Shown here: piece after piece, positions 1 through 8,259 of the stretch
Layout of the letters: every line of letters begins with the position of its first letter
Numbering within the stretch: the stretch's first letter is position 1
DNA from: PALSA-555 sp963731625
GTDB taxonomy: Bacteria; Actinomycetota; Acidimicrobiia; IMCC26256; PALSA-555
Assembly (NCBI GenBank): GCA_963731625.1
Contig: CAVSWH010000001.1
Location: forward strand, 1,488,001-1,552,000
DNA: 64,000 nucleotides
Reading direction: 5' to 3'
Translations under genes and position numbers: made by a program
The notes under the pieces: generated by a model
What the model was told of the DNA's origin: nothing
What the model saw: only the letters and a program-made list of their open reading frames with translations
The model's database searches: none

Positions 1-1543
1 CGTTGGCCTGCGCGATGACGTAGCGGTCCTCGTCGTCGGCGGCGAGGAACTCGATCTGGTCGGTCGCCCGGCCGTTCACGACCTTGCGGTACGGGGTCTC
101 GATGAACCCGAACCGGTTGATCCGCGCGTAGGTCGAGAGATAGCCGATCAGCCCGATGTTGGGGCCCTCCGGCGTCTCGATCGGGCACATCCGTCCGTAG
201 TGGCTCGGGTGCACGTCCCGCACCTCGAACCCGGCCCGCTCGCGCGACAGGCCGCCCGGGCCGAGCGCCGAGAGGCGGCGCTTGTGGGTGAGCCCGGCGA
301 GCGGATTCGTCTGGTCCATGAACTGCGACAGCTGGCTGGACCCGAAGAACTCCTTGATGGCCGCGACGACGGGCCGGATGTTGATGAGCGTCTGGGGGGT
401 GATCGCCTCGACGTCCTGGGTGGTCATGCGCTCGCGCACGACCCGCTCCATCCGGGACAGCCCGACACGGACCTGGTTCTGGATGAGCTCGCCGACCGAG
501 CGCACGCGCCGGTTGCCGAAGTGATCGATGTCGTCGGGGAAGTAGTCCGCGTCGTTGTTGTGCAGCTTGACGAGGTACGACACGGTGGCGAGCACGTCCG
601 CACGCGTGAGCTGGAAGTCGACCGGGCCGACCTCGGGGTCGGCGTTGGGGACGACGAGGTCGTAGCGCTTGAGCGGCAGCTTCGCGTACTCGTCGCGCAG
701 CTTCTTCGACACCTTGTGGCGCCCGACCTTCGCCATGTCGTAGCGCTTCGGGTTGAAGAAGAGGTTCTCGAGGAGCTGGCGCGCCGAGTCCGGGGTCGGC
801 GGCTCACCGGGGCGCAGCTTGCGGTAGATGTCGATGAACGCCGCCTCGGCGTCCTCGGTGTTGTCCTTGTCGAGGGTGTTGAGGATCGACTGGTACGCGG
901 CGCCGTTGGCGTCGGTGACGAGGCTGGCGAGCTCCTCGGGGGACTCGCCGAAGCCGAGCGCCTTCAACAGGACCGTGACGGGCTGCTTGCGCTTGCGGTC
1001 GATGCGGACGTAGCAGATGTCCTTCTTGTCGACCTCGAACTCGAGCCAGGCGCCCCGGCCGGGGATCATCTTGGCGTCGACGACGTCCTTTTCGGGCTGG
1101 GTCTTGTCCGGGCTGATCCCGAAGTAGACGCCGGGCGAGCGGACGAGCTGGGAGACGACGATGCGCTCCGTGCCGTTGATGATGAAGGTGCCGCGGTCGG
1201 TCATCATCGGGAAGTCCCCGAGGAAGACGGTCTGCTCCTTGATCTCGCCGGTCGTGGAGTTCATGAACCGGGCCGTCACGAACAACGGCCACGCGTAGGT
1301 CATGTCCTTGTCCCGGCACTCCTCCTCGGAGTGCTTCGGTGGGTCGAAGACGTGGTCAGCGAGCTCGAGCTTCAGCGTCCCGGTGAAATCCTCGATCGGC
1401 GAGATGTCGGCGAGGACCTCGGCGATGCCCTCCTCGATGAACCAGGTGAAGGACTGGCGCTGCACCGCGATGAGGTCGGGCAGCTCCAGGACCTGAGGCA
1501 GCTTCGAGAAAGACAGACGGTCGCGGGAGGCAAGGCGAGGCAA
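1..1543 (-). CDS. rpoB: RNA polymerase beta subunit RpoB, N-terminal part (cut by window edge)
   Basis: This encodes the N-terminal ~514 residues of the RNA polymerase beta subunit; the rest lies outside the window. The reverse strand reads through the rifampicin-binding region near 250-350 (SSQLSQFMDQTNPLAG, then HKRRLSALGPGGLSRERAGF) followed by SHYGRMCPIETPEGPNIGLI, which are near-invariant in RpoB. The residues corresponding to rifampicin-contact positions look wild type. I chose the TTG at 1543 because AAGGAG lies five bases upstream of it; a GTG at 1549 is in frame but overlaps that ribosome-binding site. It follows rplL after a 217-base gap that holds two promoter-like sites, so it can be transcribed separately from the ribosomal protein genes. 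Confidence 0.96.
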   Translation of the reverse strand, partial: MPRLASRDRLSFSKLPQVLELPDLIAVQRQSFTWFIEEGIAEVLADISPIEDFTGTLKLELADHVFDPPKHSEEECRDKDMTYAWPLFVTARFMNSTTGEIKEQTVFLGDFPMMTDRGTFIINGTERIVVSQLVRSPGVYFGISPDKTQPEKDVVDAKMIPGRGAWLEFEVDKKDICYVRIDRKRKQPVTVLLKALGFGESPEELASLVTDANGAAYQSILNTLDKDNTEDAEAAFIDIYRKLRPGEPPTPDSARQLLENLFFNPKRYDMAKVGRHKVSKKLRDEYAKLPLKRYDLVVPNADPEVGPVDFQLTRADVLATVSYLVKLHNNDADYFPDDIDHFGNRRVRSVGELIQNQVRVGLSRMERVVRERMTTQDVEAITPQTLINIRPVVAAIKEFFGSSQLSQFMDQTNPLAGLTHKRRLSALGPGGLSRERAGFEVRDVHPSHYGRMCPIETPEGPNIGLIGYLSTYARINRFGFIETPYRKVVNGRATDQIEFLAADDEDRYVIAQAN

Positions 1544-1618
1544 GGCCACTCCTTAGAGAGCAAGGCGCGCGCGGGCAGGGAGCAGGAAATTCAGCAGTTC
1601 GAGCGGGCATACACGGCT

Positions 1619-1653
1619 CGCCTGATCCTACTCGCCGAGGGATCAGGCGGCAA
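1619..1653 (-). promoter_or_regulatory. Promoter P2 of rpoB inside a perfect inverted repeat
   Basis: On the minus strand TTGCCG (1648-1653) and TAGGAT (1625-1630) are separated by 17 bases, a good match to actinobacterial housekeeping promoters. The same stretch is a perfect 10-base inverted repeat, CGCCTGATCC (1619-1628) and GGATCAGGCG (1640-1649). Its arms overlap both the -10 and the -35 element. It could be an operator, or a hairpin in transcripts started further upstream. Confidence 0.5.
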
Positions 1654-1704
1654 ACACGCGCTCGAGGACCAGACCCTCGGAGGGCCTGACCGATGTCGGG
1701 TGTG

Positions 1705-1733
1705 ACCCTAGAACGCCGTCCGGGGCCGGTCAA
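1705..1733 (-). promoter_or_regulatory. Promoter P1 of rpoB
   Basis: TTGACC (1728-1733) and TAGGGT (1705-1710) with a 17-base spacer on the minus strand, about 165 bases upstream of the rpoB start. The -35 element lies within the hairpin that follows rplL. Confidence 0.55.
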
Positions 1734-1752
1734 GGGTTCCCGGACCGGCCCC
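1722..1752 (-). terminator. Hairpin downstream of rplL (terminator or attenuator)
   Basis: A perfect 10-base stem, GGGGCCGGTC with GACCGGCCCC (1722-1731 and 1743-1752), has an 11-base loop and starts 9 bases after the rplL stop. It has no U-tract, so it may only partly terminate transcripts, as is usual between rplL and rpoB. Confidence 0.5.
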
Positions 1753-1760
1753 CGGGCGCC

Positions 1761-2141
1761 CTACTTGAGCTCGACGGTGGCGCCGGCCCCCTCGAGCTGG
1801 GCCTTCGCCTTCTCGGCGTCCTCCTTGGAGACCTTCTCCATGACCTTGGTGGGCAGGGCGTCCACGAGGTCCTTCGCCTCCTTGAGCCCGAGGCTGGTGA
1901 GGGTCCGCAGCTCCTTGATGACCTGGATCTTCTTCTCGCCGTGGTCGGTGAGGTGGACGTCGAACTCGTCCTGCTCCTCGGCTGCAGGCGCCTCGGCCGG
2001 GGCGGGACCGGCGGCGACCGCGACGGGGGCGGCGGCGGTGACGCCGAACTCGTCTTCGAAGGCCTTCAGGAACTCGTTGAGCTCGAGGACCGTCATGTTC
2101 TTGAAGACGTCCAGGAGCTCGGGGGTGGTCAGGGTGGCCAT
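1761..2141 (-). CDS. rplL: 50S ribosomal protein L7/L12
   Basis: L7/L12 is the 126-residue stalk protein that recruits translation GTPases. The N-terminal dimerisation helix region (TPELLDVFKNMTVLELNEFL), an Ala/Pro/Glu hinge at about residues 38-55 and the globular C-terminal domain (KKIQVIKELRTLTSLGLKEA, ending GATVELK) are all present. The ATG at 2141 has GAGGAG upstream and sits one base after the rplJ stop (TGA at 2143-2145), so the two genes are translationally coupled. A longer frame upstream is rplJ read out of frame. Confidence 0.97.
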   Translation of the reverse strand: MATLTTPELLDVFKNMTVLELNEFLKAFEDEFGVTAAAPVAVAAGPAPAEAPAAEEQDEFDVHLTDHGEKKIQVIKELRTLTSLGLKEAKDLVDALPTKVMEKVSKEDAEKAKAQLEGAGATVELK

Positions 2142-2142
2142 G

Positions 2143-2847
2143 TCAGCTCTCCTCGCTGGCAGCCGACTCGGCCTCGGGTGGGCCGCTGTCGGGATCGGAT
2201 GACGCCTCGCCGCTCGCCTCGGGCGAGGCGGCGTCGGGCGCGGGGTCGGCGTCCGCCGCGGGCGGGCCGGCGTCCGGCTCGGTCGCGGCGGGCGGGGTGT
2301 CGGGCTCGGCGGGCGCGCTCGCGGGCTCGGCGGCGTCACGCTCGTCGATGTACGCGCGCATCCCGTACGCGAAGTTCCGCGTGAAGGCCTGGAACAGGCC
2401 GGCCGCCTTCGTGAGCGGCGCCTGGAAACCGGCGGCGAGCCGCGCGAGGAGGACGTCCCGGGGCTCGATGTCGGCGAGGGAGCGGACCTCGGCCGGGGAG
2501 AGGACCCGCGGGCCGAGCAGACCGCCCTTGATGACGAGCGCCGGGTTGGTGCGGCCGAAGTCCCGCAGGGCCTTGGCCGCGACGACGGCGTCGCCGTGGA
2601 CGAACGCGATCGCGACTGGGCCCTCGAGGAAGGGCAGCAGGTCGGGTAGCCCAGCGTCCTCGACGGCGCGCCGGGCCAAGGTGTTCTTGAACACCTTGTA
2701 CTCGGTGCTCGCTGGCCGCAGCGCGCCGCGCAGCGCCGCGAGCTCGGTGACGGTCAGCCCGCGGTACTCGGTGAGCACCGCGGCGTCAGCGTCACGGAGC
2801 TTGTCGCGGACCTCGTCGACGACCGCCAGCTTTTCGGGTCGGGCCAC
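2143..2847 (-). CDS. rplJ: 50S ribosomal protein L10 with long acidic tail
   Basis: L10 is the base of the L7/L12 stalk and binds 23S rRNA next to L11. Residues 1-175 are a normal L10 (RPEKLAVVDEVRDKL at the start, EYRGLTVTELAALRGALR, then VFKNTLARRA). Residues after ~175 form a ~60-residue tail of Ala, Pro, Glu, Ser and Asp with no predicted fold, making the protein 234 residues against the usual 165-180. The GTG at 2847 is chosen because GGGGAG lies four bases upstream; an in-frame GTG at 2859 lacks a ribosome-binding site. Expression is probably controlled by the leader just upstream. Confidence 0.95.
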   Translation of the reverse strand: MARPEKLAVVDEVRDKLRDADAAVLTEYRGLTVTELAALRGALRPASTEYKVFKNTLARRAVEDAGLPDLLPFLEGPVAIAFVHGDAVVAAKALRDFGRTNPALVIKGGLLGPRVLSPAEVRSLADIEPRDVLLARLAAGFQAPLTKAAGLFQAFTRNFAYGMRAYIDERDAAEPASAPAEPDTPPAATEPDAGPPAADADPAPDAASPEASGEASSDPDSGPPEAESAASEES

Positions 2848-2861
2848 AGTGCTCCCCACAC

Positions 2862-2990
2862 GACAACGGGGTGCCGCCGACGCTCCGCGAACGGAGCACG
2901 AGGCACCCCACGTGCGAGGTCACCTCGTCCGGCGGGCCGGGGCCCATTACCTCCCGTGGCGGGAGACCGGAGGTCTGCGGCAACAGATGA
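2862..2990 (-). promoter_or_regulatory. L10 leader: autoregulatory RNA upstream of rplJL
   Basis: The rplA-rplJ gap on the minus strand carries GCCGCAGACCTCCGG (ends at 2981), a CTCCCG/CGGGAG hairpin followed by GTAATGGG, and a closing GGACGAGG. This is the pattern I recall for the L10(L12)4-binding leader. After it comes a two-part hairpin: GGGGTGCC/GGCACCCC (2868-2875 with 2902-2909) enclosing GCTCCG-UUCG-CGGAGC (2882-2897), which could act as attenuator. Identification is by motif resemblance. Confidence 0.65.
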
Positions 2991-3005
2991 ACTTGTGAAA
3001 TCAGG

Positions 3006-3713
3006 CTACTCGCCGGCCCGGGCCTTCGGCGATTCGGCTTCGACCTTGACGCCGGGTCCCATCGTGGACGCGGCCGACACCGCCTTCATGTAGCGGCCCT
3101 TCGAGGCGGCTGGCTTGGCGCGGAGCAGCTCGTCGCGCACAGCTTCGTAGTTGGCGAGGAGCGCTCCGGTGTCGAAGCTCACCTTGCCGATCGGCACGTG
3201 GACGTTGCCGTGGCGGTCCGTGCGGTACTCGACCTTGCCGCCCTTGAACTCGCTGACGGCCTTGGCGACGTCGTTGGTGACCGTCCCCGTCTTCGGGTTG
3301 GGCATGAGGCCCCGGGGCCCGAGGGTCCGGCCGAGCTTGCCAACCTTGCCCATCAGGTCCGGGGTCGCGATCGCGACGTCGAAGCCGAGGAACCCGCCCT
3401 CGACCCGGCTGATGAGGTCGTCGGCGCCGACCACATCGGCGCCGGCCGCCTCCGCCTCCCGCGCCTTGTCGCCCGCGGCGAACACCGCGACCTGGACGTC
3501 CTTGCCGGTCCCGCTCGGGAGCGAGACCGTGCCGCGCACCATCTGGTCGGCCTTGCGGGGGTCGACGCCGAGGCGGAACGCCACCTCGACCGTCTCGTCG
3601 AACTTGGCGGGGGCCAGCGACTTCACGAGCTCCAACGCCTCGGCGGCGGGGACGGGCTGCTCGGTGTCGTAGCGCTGCGTCGCGTTCGCGTACGCCTTGC
3701 CGTGCTTCGTCAT
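3006..3713 (-). CDS. rplA: 50S ribosomal protein L1
   Basis: L1 (235 residues) forms the mobile L1 stalk at the E site and in many bacteria represses its own operon. The L1 signature is visible: LGRTLGPRGLMPNPKTGTVT in the second domain, EFKGGKVEYRTDRHGNVHVP, and the N-terminal VDPRKADQMVRGTVSLPSGT. The ATG at 3713 has GAGGA upstream. It follows rplK after a 68-base gap and precedes the L10 leader. Confidence 0.97.
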   Translation of the reverse strand: MTKHGKAYANATQRYDTEQPVPAAEALELVKSLAPAKFDETVEVAFRLGVDPRKADQMVRGTVSLPSGTGKDVQVAVFAAGDKAREAEAAGADVVGADDLISRVEGGFLGFDVAIATPDLMGKVGKLGRTLGPRGLMPNPKTGTVTNDVAKAVSEFKGGKVEYRTDRHGNVHVPIGKVSFDTGALLANYEAVRDELLRAKPAASKGRYMKAVSAASTMGPGVKVEAESPKARAGE

Positions 3714-3781
3714 GTGCGTCCTCCTCGGACTCCCTCGGTGATGTTGAGCCGGCGGCGAGGTCCTCCGCCGGTTCGCGTGGC

Positions 3782-4210
3782 TCAGTCGACCACGTCGATG
3801 CCCATCGACCGGGCCGTGCCGGCGATCTGGCGCATGGCCCCCTCGATGTCGATGGCGTTGAGGTCGGGCTCCTTCGTCTGGGCGATCTGGCGCAGCTGGG
3901 CCGTCGTGACGGTGCCCGCCTTCTCGAGGCGAGGGTTCGGGGATCCCTTCTCGATGCCCGCGGCCTGGCGCAGCAGGAAGGGCGTGGGCGGCGTCTTGGT
4001 GATGAAGGTGAAGGACCGGTCCTCGTAGATCGAGATCTCGGCCGGGATCACCTGACCCCGCTGGCTCTCCGTCGCGGCGTTGTACGCCTTGCAGAAGTCC
4101 ATGATGTTGATCCCGTGCGGGCCCAGCGCCGTGCCGACAGGCGGCGCGGGCGTCGCCTGCCCGGCAGGGATCTGGATCTTGACCACGGCAGCGAGCCGCT
4201 TCTTGGCCAC
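3782..4210 (-). CDS. rplK: 50S ribosomal protein L11
   Basis: L11 is 142 residues, the usual length, and binds the GTPase-associated centre of 23S rRNA. It begins MAKKRLAAVVKIQIPAGQAT followed by PPVGTALGPHGINIMDFCKA, which is diagnostic, with the C-terminal RNA-binding domain ending RSMGIDVVD. It lies 25 bases after nusG in the usual nusG-rplK-rplA order. Confidence 0.97.
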   Translation of the reverse strand: MAKKRLAAVVKIQIPAGQATPAPPVGTALGPHGINIMDFCKAYNAATESQRGQVIPAEISIYEDRSFTFITKTPPTPFLLRQAAGIEKGSPNPRLEKAGTVTTAQLRQIAQTKEPDLNAIDIEGAMRQIAGTARSMGIDVVD

Positions 4211-4235
4211 GGAACTGCTCCTTCGACTGCTCGGC

Positions 4236-5081
4236 TCAGAGCTTGGCGACTTGCCCGAACTCGAGCTCGACGGGCGTCTCCCGCCCGAAGATGTTCACGA
4301 GCACCTTCAGCTTCGAGCGGTCGACGTCGATCTCGGCGATCGCCCCGTTGAAGTCGGCGAAGGGCCCGGTGACGACACGGACCTGCTCGCCCTCCTCGAA
4401 CTCGACCCGGGGCCGCACCTTCTTCTCGGCGGCGGGGCCCTCGGGCTTCGCGACACCGAGGATGTCCTCCACCTCCTTGCGGGACAGGGCGGTGGGCTTC
4501 TCGCCGCGCCCGCTGGGGCCGACGAAGCCGGTGACGTTCGGGGTGTCGCGCACGACCCGCCACGAGCCGTCGTTCATCTCCATCCGGACGAGCACGTAGC
4601 CGGGGAAGACCTTCTTCGGGACGACGCGGCGCTGCCCGCCCTTGAACTCGATCACGTCCTCCATCGGGATCGCGACCTCGAAGATCTGATCCTCGGCGTG
4701 CTGGGAGCGAATCCGCTGCTCGAGGTTCTGCTTCACCTTGTTCTCGTAGCCCGCGTAGGTGTGGACCACGAACCAGCCGCCGGGTCGGTCGTAGGGGCTC
4801 GGTGGCGCCGGCTCCGCGGCCGGTTCGGCACCCTCCTCGATGACGTCGACAAGCTCGGCGGACCCGTCGAGGCCCGGACCGACCGCCTCGCCGGCGACCG
4901 GCTCGTCGGCCTCGCGCGCCGCGGGGGCGGCCGGCGCGTCGAACGCGGCGGCCGGCTCGGTGGTCGCGGCGTCGAGCGACGACGCTGCGTCGGGCGCGGG
5001 GGTCACCGGCTCCGAGCCCGGCGAAGAGGCCTGCTCGCTCACGGCGTCGGTATCGGTCGGGGTGCCGAAGTCGATGGTCAT
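4236..5081 (-). CDS. nusG: Transcription termination/antitermination factor NusG
   Basis: NusG links RNA polymerase to Rho or to the ribosome. The NGN domain starts near residue 98 (GGWFVVHTYAGYENKVKQNL) and the C-terminal KOW domain has GEQVRVVTGPFADFNGAIAE. The first ~95 residues are an acidic Ala/Glu/Asp/Pro extension, which makes the protein 281 residues against ~180 in E. coli; such extensions are common in Actinobacteria. The ATG at 5081 lies one base from the secE stop (5083-5085), so it is probably coupled to secE. Confidence 0.95.
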   Translation of the reverse strand: MTIDFGTPTDTDAVSEQASSPGSEPVTPAPDAASSLDAATTEPAAAFDAPAAPAAREADEPVAGEAVGPGLDGSAELVDVIEEGAEPAAEPAPPSPYDRPGGWFVVHTYAGYENKVKQNLEQRIRSQHAEDQIFEVAIPMEDVIEFKGGQRRVVPKKVFPGYVLVRMEMNDGSWRVVRDTPNVTGFVGPSGRGEKPTALSRKEVEDILGVAKPEGPAAEKKVRPRVEFEEGEQVRVVTGPFADFNGAIAEIDVDRSKLKVLVNIFGRETPVELEFGQVAKL

Positions 5082-5082
5082 G

Positions 5083-5379
5083 TCAGCCGAAGAGGAAGAG
5101 GACGAACTTGGACGACCCGTAGTCGACGGCGAAGATGAACGCGGTCACGACGACCACGCAAGCGAGCACCGCGATCGTGGAGTTGCGGACCTCGAGGCGG
5201 CTGGGCCAGGCGACCTTGCGTAGCTCGGCGCGGGCCTCGCTGACGTACTGCCGGGGCGTGGTGCGCTTCTCCTTGGGGCCGGTGACGGTCGCGGCCTGAG
5301 GACGTTTCTGGCGCTGCTCGGGGGCGCGCGGCTTGTCGGCGCCCTGGCGCTGCATCAGTCGCTTGGTCTGCCGGTTCAC
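5083..5379 (-). CDS. secE: Preprotein translocase subunit SecE
   Basis: SecE (98 residues) is the clamp subunit of SecYEG. It has a basic, disordered first half, the amphipathic helix YVSEARAELRKVAWPSRLEV carrying the conserved KVAWPS motif, and one membrane helix (about residues 68-90). The GTG at 5379 has GGAGG four bases upstream. It lies 22 bases downstream of tRNA-Trp, so tRNA and mRNA are probably cotranscribed and separated by processing. Confidence 0.95.
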   Translation of the reverse strand: MNRQTKRLMQRQGADKPRAPEQRQKRPQAATVTGPKEKRTTPRQYVSEARAELRKVAWPSRLEVRNSTIAVLACVVVVTAFIFAVDYGSSKFVLFLFG

Positions 5380-5401
5380 CGAGCCTCCGTCGAGCGGGGA
5401 G

Positions 5402-5477
5402 TGGCAGGGCAGGAGGGACTCGAACCCCCAACCGCCGGTTTTGGAGACCGGTGCTCTGCCAGTTGAGCTACTGCCCT
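5402..5477 (-). tRNA. tRNA-Trp (anticodon CCA)
   Basis: The cloverleaf is complete on the minus strand: acceptor AGGGCAG/CTGCCCT, anticodon stem CCGGT/ACCGG with loop CTCCAAA, and T-arm GGGGG-TTCGAGT-CCCTC. G is the discriminator and CCA is encoded. It sits directly before secE. Confidence 0.97.
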
Positions 5478-5501
5478 CCGGCGTGGGGGGGCCGGGATCG
5501 A

Positions 5502-5510
5502 AGGATAGCA
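5502..5510 (-). promoter_or_regulatory. Extended -10 promoter of tRNA-Trp
   Basis: TGCTATCCT on the minus strand lies 24 bases upstream of the tRNA-Trp 5' end. The same nine bases occur upstream of tRNA-Thr (8231-8239), which supports a shared extended -10 (TGnTATnnT). No clear -35 is seen. Confidence 0.5.
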
Positions 5511-5511
5511 G

Positions 5512-5528
5512 CGGCCCTCCGCGGGCCG
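5512..5528 (-). terminator. Hairpin after the anti-sigma gene
   Basis: A six-base stem CGGCCC/GGGCCG with a five-base loop lies 31 bases downstream of the anti-sigma stop and just upstream of the tRNA-Trp promoter. There is no U-tract; the terminator role is a guess from position. Confidence 0.35.
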
Positions 5529-5559
5529 ACCGTCGCAGCGTCCCGGTGTCAGGCGCTCG

Positions 5560-5925
5560 TCAGTGCGCGACAAGGGCGCGGCGGCGCGCCCGATGCGCCA
5601 CGACGGCGGCCGCGGTCGCGCCCGCGGCGGCGAGCGCGCCCCCGATCGCGCCGGCGTAGGCGAGGCGCTTCCCGGTGAGCACGGAGCGGATGGCGCGCCG
5701 CTCGCTGGCCTCCTCGATCGCCGCGAGGGTCGCCGTCAGCAGGCCGGGGGTCGGCTCGAGGTACTGGGTGCGGAGGTGCTGGAGCCCGCGGAGCATCCGG
5801 CGGTACCGGGCGAGCTCGGCCTGGCAGCGCAGACACGACTCGATGTGCTGCTGGACGGACAGCGGGACGGCCTGGTTGGCGTCGACCGTGTCGGGCAGCA
5901 GCTCGGCGATCTCCTCACACTGCAT
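5560..5925 (-). CDS. Zinc-finger anti-sigma factor, membrane-anchored
   Basis: The 121-residue protein has an N-terminal anti-sigma zinc-binding domain with the HxxxCxxC signature (H27, C31, C34 in QQHIESCLRCQAEL), a helical linker, and a single membrane helix (about residues 88-110) with a basic end. In the ZAS family the N-terminal domain sequesters the partner ECF sigma factor and releases it on a redox or envelope signal. Its ATG lies inside the 3' end of the upstream sigma gene (11-base overlap), the classic cognate arrangement. The signal sensed cannot be told from sequence. Confidence 0.85.
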   Translation of the reverse strand: MQCEEIAELLPDTVDANQAVPLSVQQHIESCLRCQAELARYRRMLRGLQHLRTQYLEPTPGLLTATLAAIEEASERRAIRSVLTGKRLAYAGAIGGALAAAGATAAAVVAHRARRRALVAH

Positions 5926-6514
5926 GCTCGGACCTCCACTCGTCGTCGCGACGGTAGAGGAGGTCGCGGAGCCGTTTGCGGCCCCGGTGCAGCCGCACCT
6001 TGGCCGCCGCGACCGAGATGCCGGTCTCTTCGGCGATCGTCTCGTGGGAGAGGCCGTAGACGTCCTTCAGCACCACAACGGTGCGGAGGCTGTCGGGCAG
6101 CTGCGCCAGCGCGTCGGCGAGGTCCTCGAGGCCGGCGGCGGACTCCGCGACGACGTCGGGGGACGCCTCGGGCCGGGCGTCGACGGTGTCGGGAACCTGG
6201 TCCAGGGCGACGGTGGGGTGGCGGTGGCGGCGGCTCATGGTCGTGTACGCGGCGTTCGCCGTAATCCGGTAGAGCCACGTCGAGAACTGGGCGTCGCCGC
6301 GGAAGCGCCGCAGGCCCTTCCAGGCCCGGAGATACGCCTCTTGGACCACGTCGCGTGCGTCCTCCTGGTGGCCGGTCAGGCGCAGGGCCAGCGTGTACGT
6401 GTCGACGTAGGTGCGTCGCACGATCTCGTCGAACGCGGCGCGGTCCCCGCCCCGAGCCGCGTCGACGAGCTCGGCCAGCTCGTCACGCCTACCGGAAGTG
6501 GTGTCGTTGTCCAT
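5915..6514 (-). CDS. ECF RNA polymerase sigma factor
   Basis: A 199-residue ECF sigma factor. Region 2 spans about residues 20-95 (AFDEIVRRTYVDTYTLALRL, GHQEDARDVVQEAYLRAWKG, FSTWLYRITANAAY) and region 4 about 135-190 (LAQLPDSLRTVVVLKDVYGL, then the helix-turn-helix SHETIAEETGISVAAAKVRL). An acidic linker joins them. It is cotranscribed with the overlapping anti-sigma gene. The pair is inserted between rpmG and tRNA-Trp, in an otherwise translational gene block. I cannot assign the regulon. Confidence 0.92.
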   Translation of the reverse strand: MDNDTTSGRRDELAELVDAARGGDRAAFDEIVRRTYVDTYTLALRLTGHQEDARDVVQEAYLRAWKGLRRFRGDAQFSTWLYRITANAAYTTMSRRHRHPTVALDQVPDTVDARPEASPDVVAESAAGLEDLADALAQLPDSLRTVVVLKDVYGLSHETIAEETGISVAAAKVRLHRGRKRLRDLLYRRDDEWRSEHAV

Positions 6515-6595
6515 GAGACTCGGCCGCAGCCTGGTGGGTTACCTGTCGGTAGCCAAATTCGGGCCCGCGACCGCCCAGGACGTACGGGCACGGGC

Positions 6596-6614
6596 CGGCG
6601 GGATGAGCCCGCCG
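6596..6614 (-). terminator. Hairpin downstream of tuf-rpmG
   Basis: A seven-base stem CGGCGGG/CCCGCCG with a five-base loop starts 36 bases after the rpmG stop. Another GC-rich repeat (CCGCGG around GATT) lies between it and rpmG. There is no U-tract, as is common in high-GC genomes. Confidence 0.4.
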
Positions 6615-6650
6615 CGGGGGATGGCCGCGGGATTGGCCGCGGCCTGATGC

Positions 6651-6812
6651 CTAGCGGGTCTCTTTGTGGAGGGTGTGCTGGCGGTCCCAGCGGCAGTACT
6701 TCTTCATCTCGATGCGTTCCCGGTCGTTGGTCCGGTTCTTCATCGTGATGTAGTTCCGCCGCTTGCACACCTCGCACGCGAGGGTGACCTTCACACGCTT
6801 GTCGCTCGCCAT
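6651..6812 (-). CDS. rpmG: 50S ribosomal protein L33
   Basis: L33 is a 53-residue large-subunit protein: MASDKRVKVTLACEVCKRRN at the start, then YITMKNRTNDRERIEMKKYC and RWDRQHTLHKETR. It has the first zinc-ribbon CxxC (C13, C16). In the second knuckle only C40 remains and the expected fourth cysteine is Asp (C40-x-x-D43), so metal binding may be altered or use Asp/His. It starts 12 bases after tuf ends and is probably cotranscribed with it. Confidence 0.95.
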   Translation of the reverse strand: MASDKRVKVTLACEVCKRRNYITMKNRTNDRERIEMKKYCRWDRQHTLHKETR

Positions 6813-6824
6813 CTGGGGGCCAGG

Positions 6825-8012
<1,188 letters not shown>

Positions 8013-8043
8013 GGGTGGTCGCTCCGTCTCCTTGGGACGACGT

Positions 8044-8058
8044 GGCCCCGGAGGGGCC
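8044..8058 (-). other. Hairpin between tRNA-Met and tuf
   Basis: GGCCCC-GGA-GGGGCC is a six-base perfect stem between the tRNA-Met 3' end and the tuf start. It may mark processing of a tRNA-mRNA cotranscript; function is not shown. Confidence 0.35.
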
Positions 8059-8070
8059 GTTGGGTTGTCG

Positions 8071-8146
8071 TGGTAGCGGTGGCGGGACTCGAACCCGCGA
8101 CGCCGCGATTATGAGCCGCGTGCTCTGCCAACTGAGCTACACCGCC
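8071..8146 (-). tRNA. tRNA-Met (anticodon CAT, elongator type)
   Basis: Cloverleaf on the minus strand: acceptor GGCGGTG/CACCGCT (first pair G-U), D-arm GCTC/GAGC, anticodon stem CGCGG/TCGCG with loop CTCATAA, and T-arm GCGGG-TTCGAGT-CCCGC. CCA is encoded. The paired acceptor end argues against an initiator tRNA. One base separates it from tRNA-Thr. Confidence 0.96.
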
Positions 8147-8147
8147 G

Positions 8148-8220
8148 AGCCCCCTTACGGACTCGAACCGTAGACCCCTTCCTTACCATGGAAGTGCTCT
8201 GCCGACTGAGCTAAGGGGGC
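8148..8220 (-). tRNA. tRNA-Thr (anticodon GGT)
   Basis: Cloverleaf on the minus strand: acceptor GCCCCCT/AGGGGGC, anticodon stem CTTCC/GGAAG with loop ATGGTAA, and T-arm TACGG-TTCGAGT-CCGTA. The discriminator reads T and no CCA follows, unlike the other three tRNAs here. It is the first gene of the tRNA-Thr/tRNA-Met/tuf/rpmG unit. Confidence 0.96.
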
Positions 8221-8230
8221 GCAGCCGATG

Positions 8231-8239
8231 AGGATAGCA
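8231..8239 (-). promoter_or_regulatory. Extended -10 promoter of tRNA-Thr/tRNA-Met/tuf
   Basis: TGCTATCCT on the minus strand ends 10 bases before the tRNA-Thr 5' end and is identical to the site before tRNA-Trp. Transcription would start within a few bases of the mature tRNA. Confidence 0.5.
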
Positions 8240-8259
8240 AGAGGCTACGTTCCGCCTCG

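Noticed and set aside
200..1705. Long open frame on the plus strand across the rpoB region
   Set aside because: It is antisense to rpoB in GC-rich DNA; the protein is Arg/Asp/Glu/Val low complexity without any domain. Similar antisense frames cover nuo, acs and hem genes and were left out.
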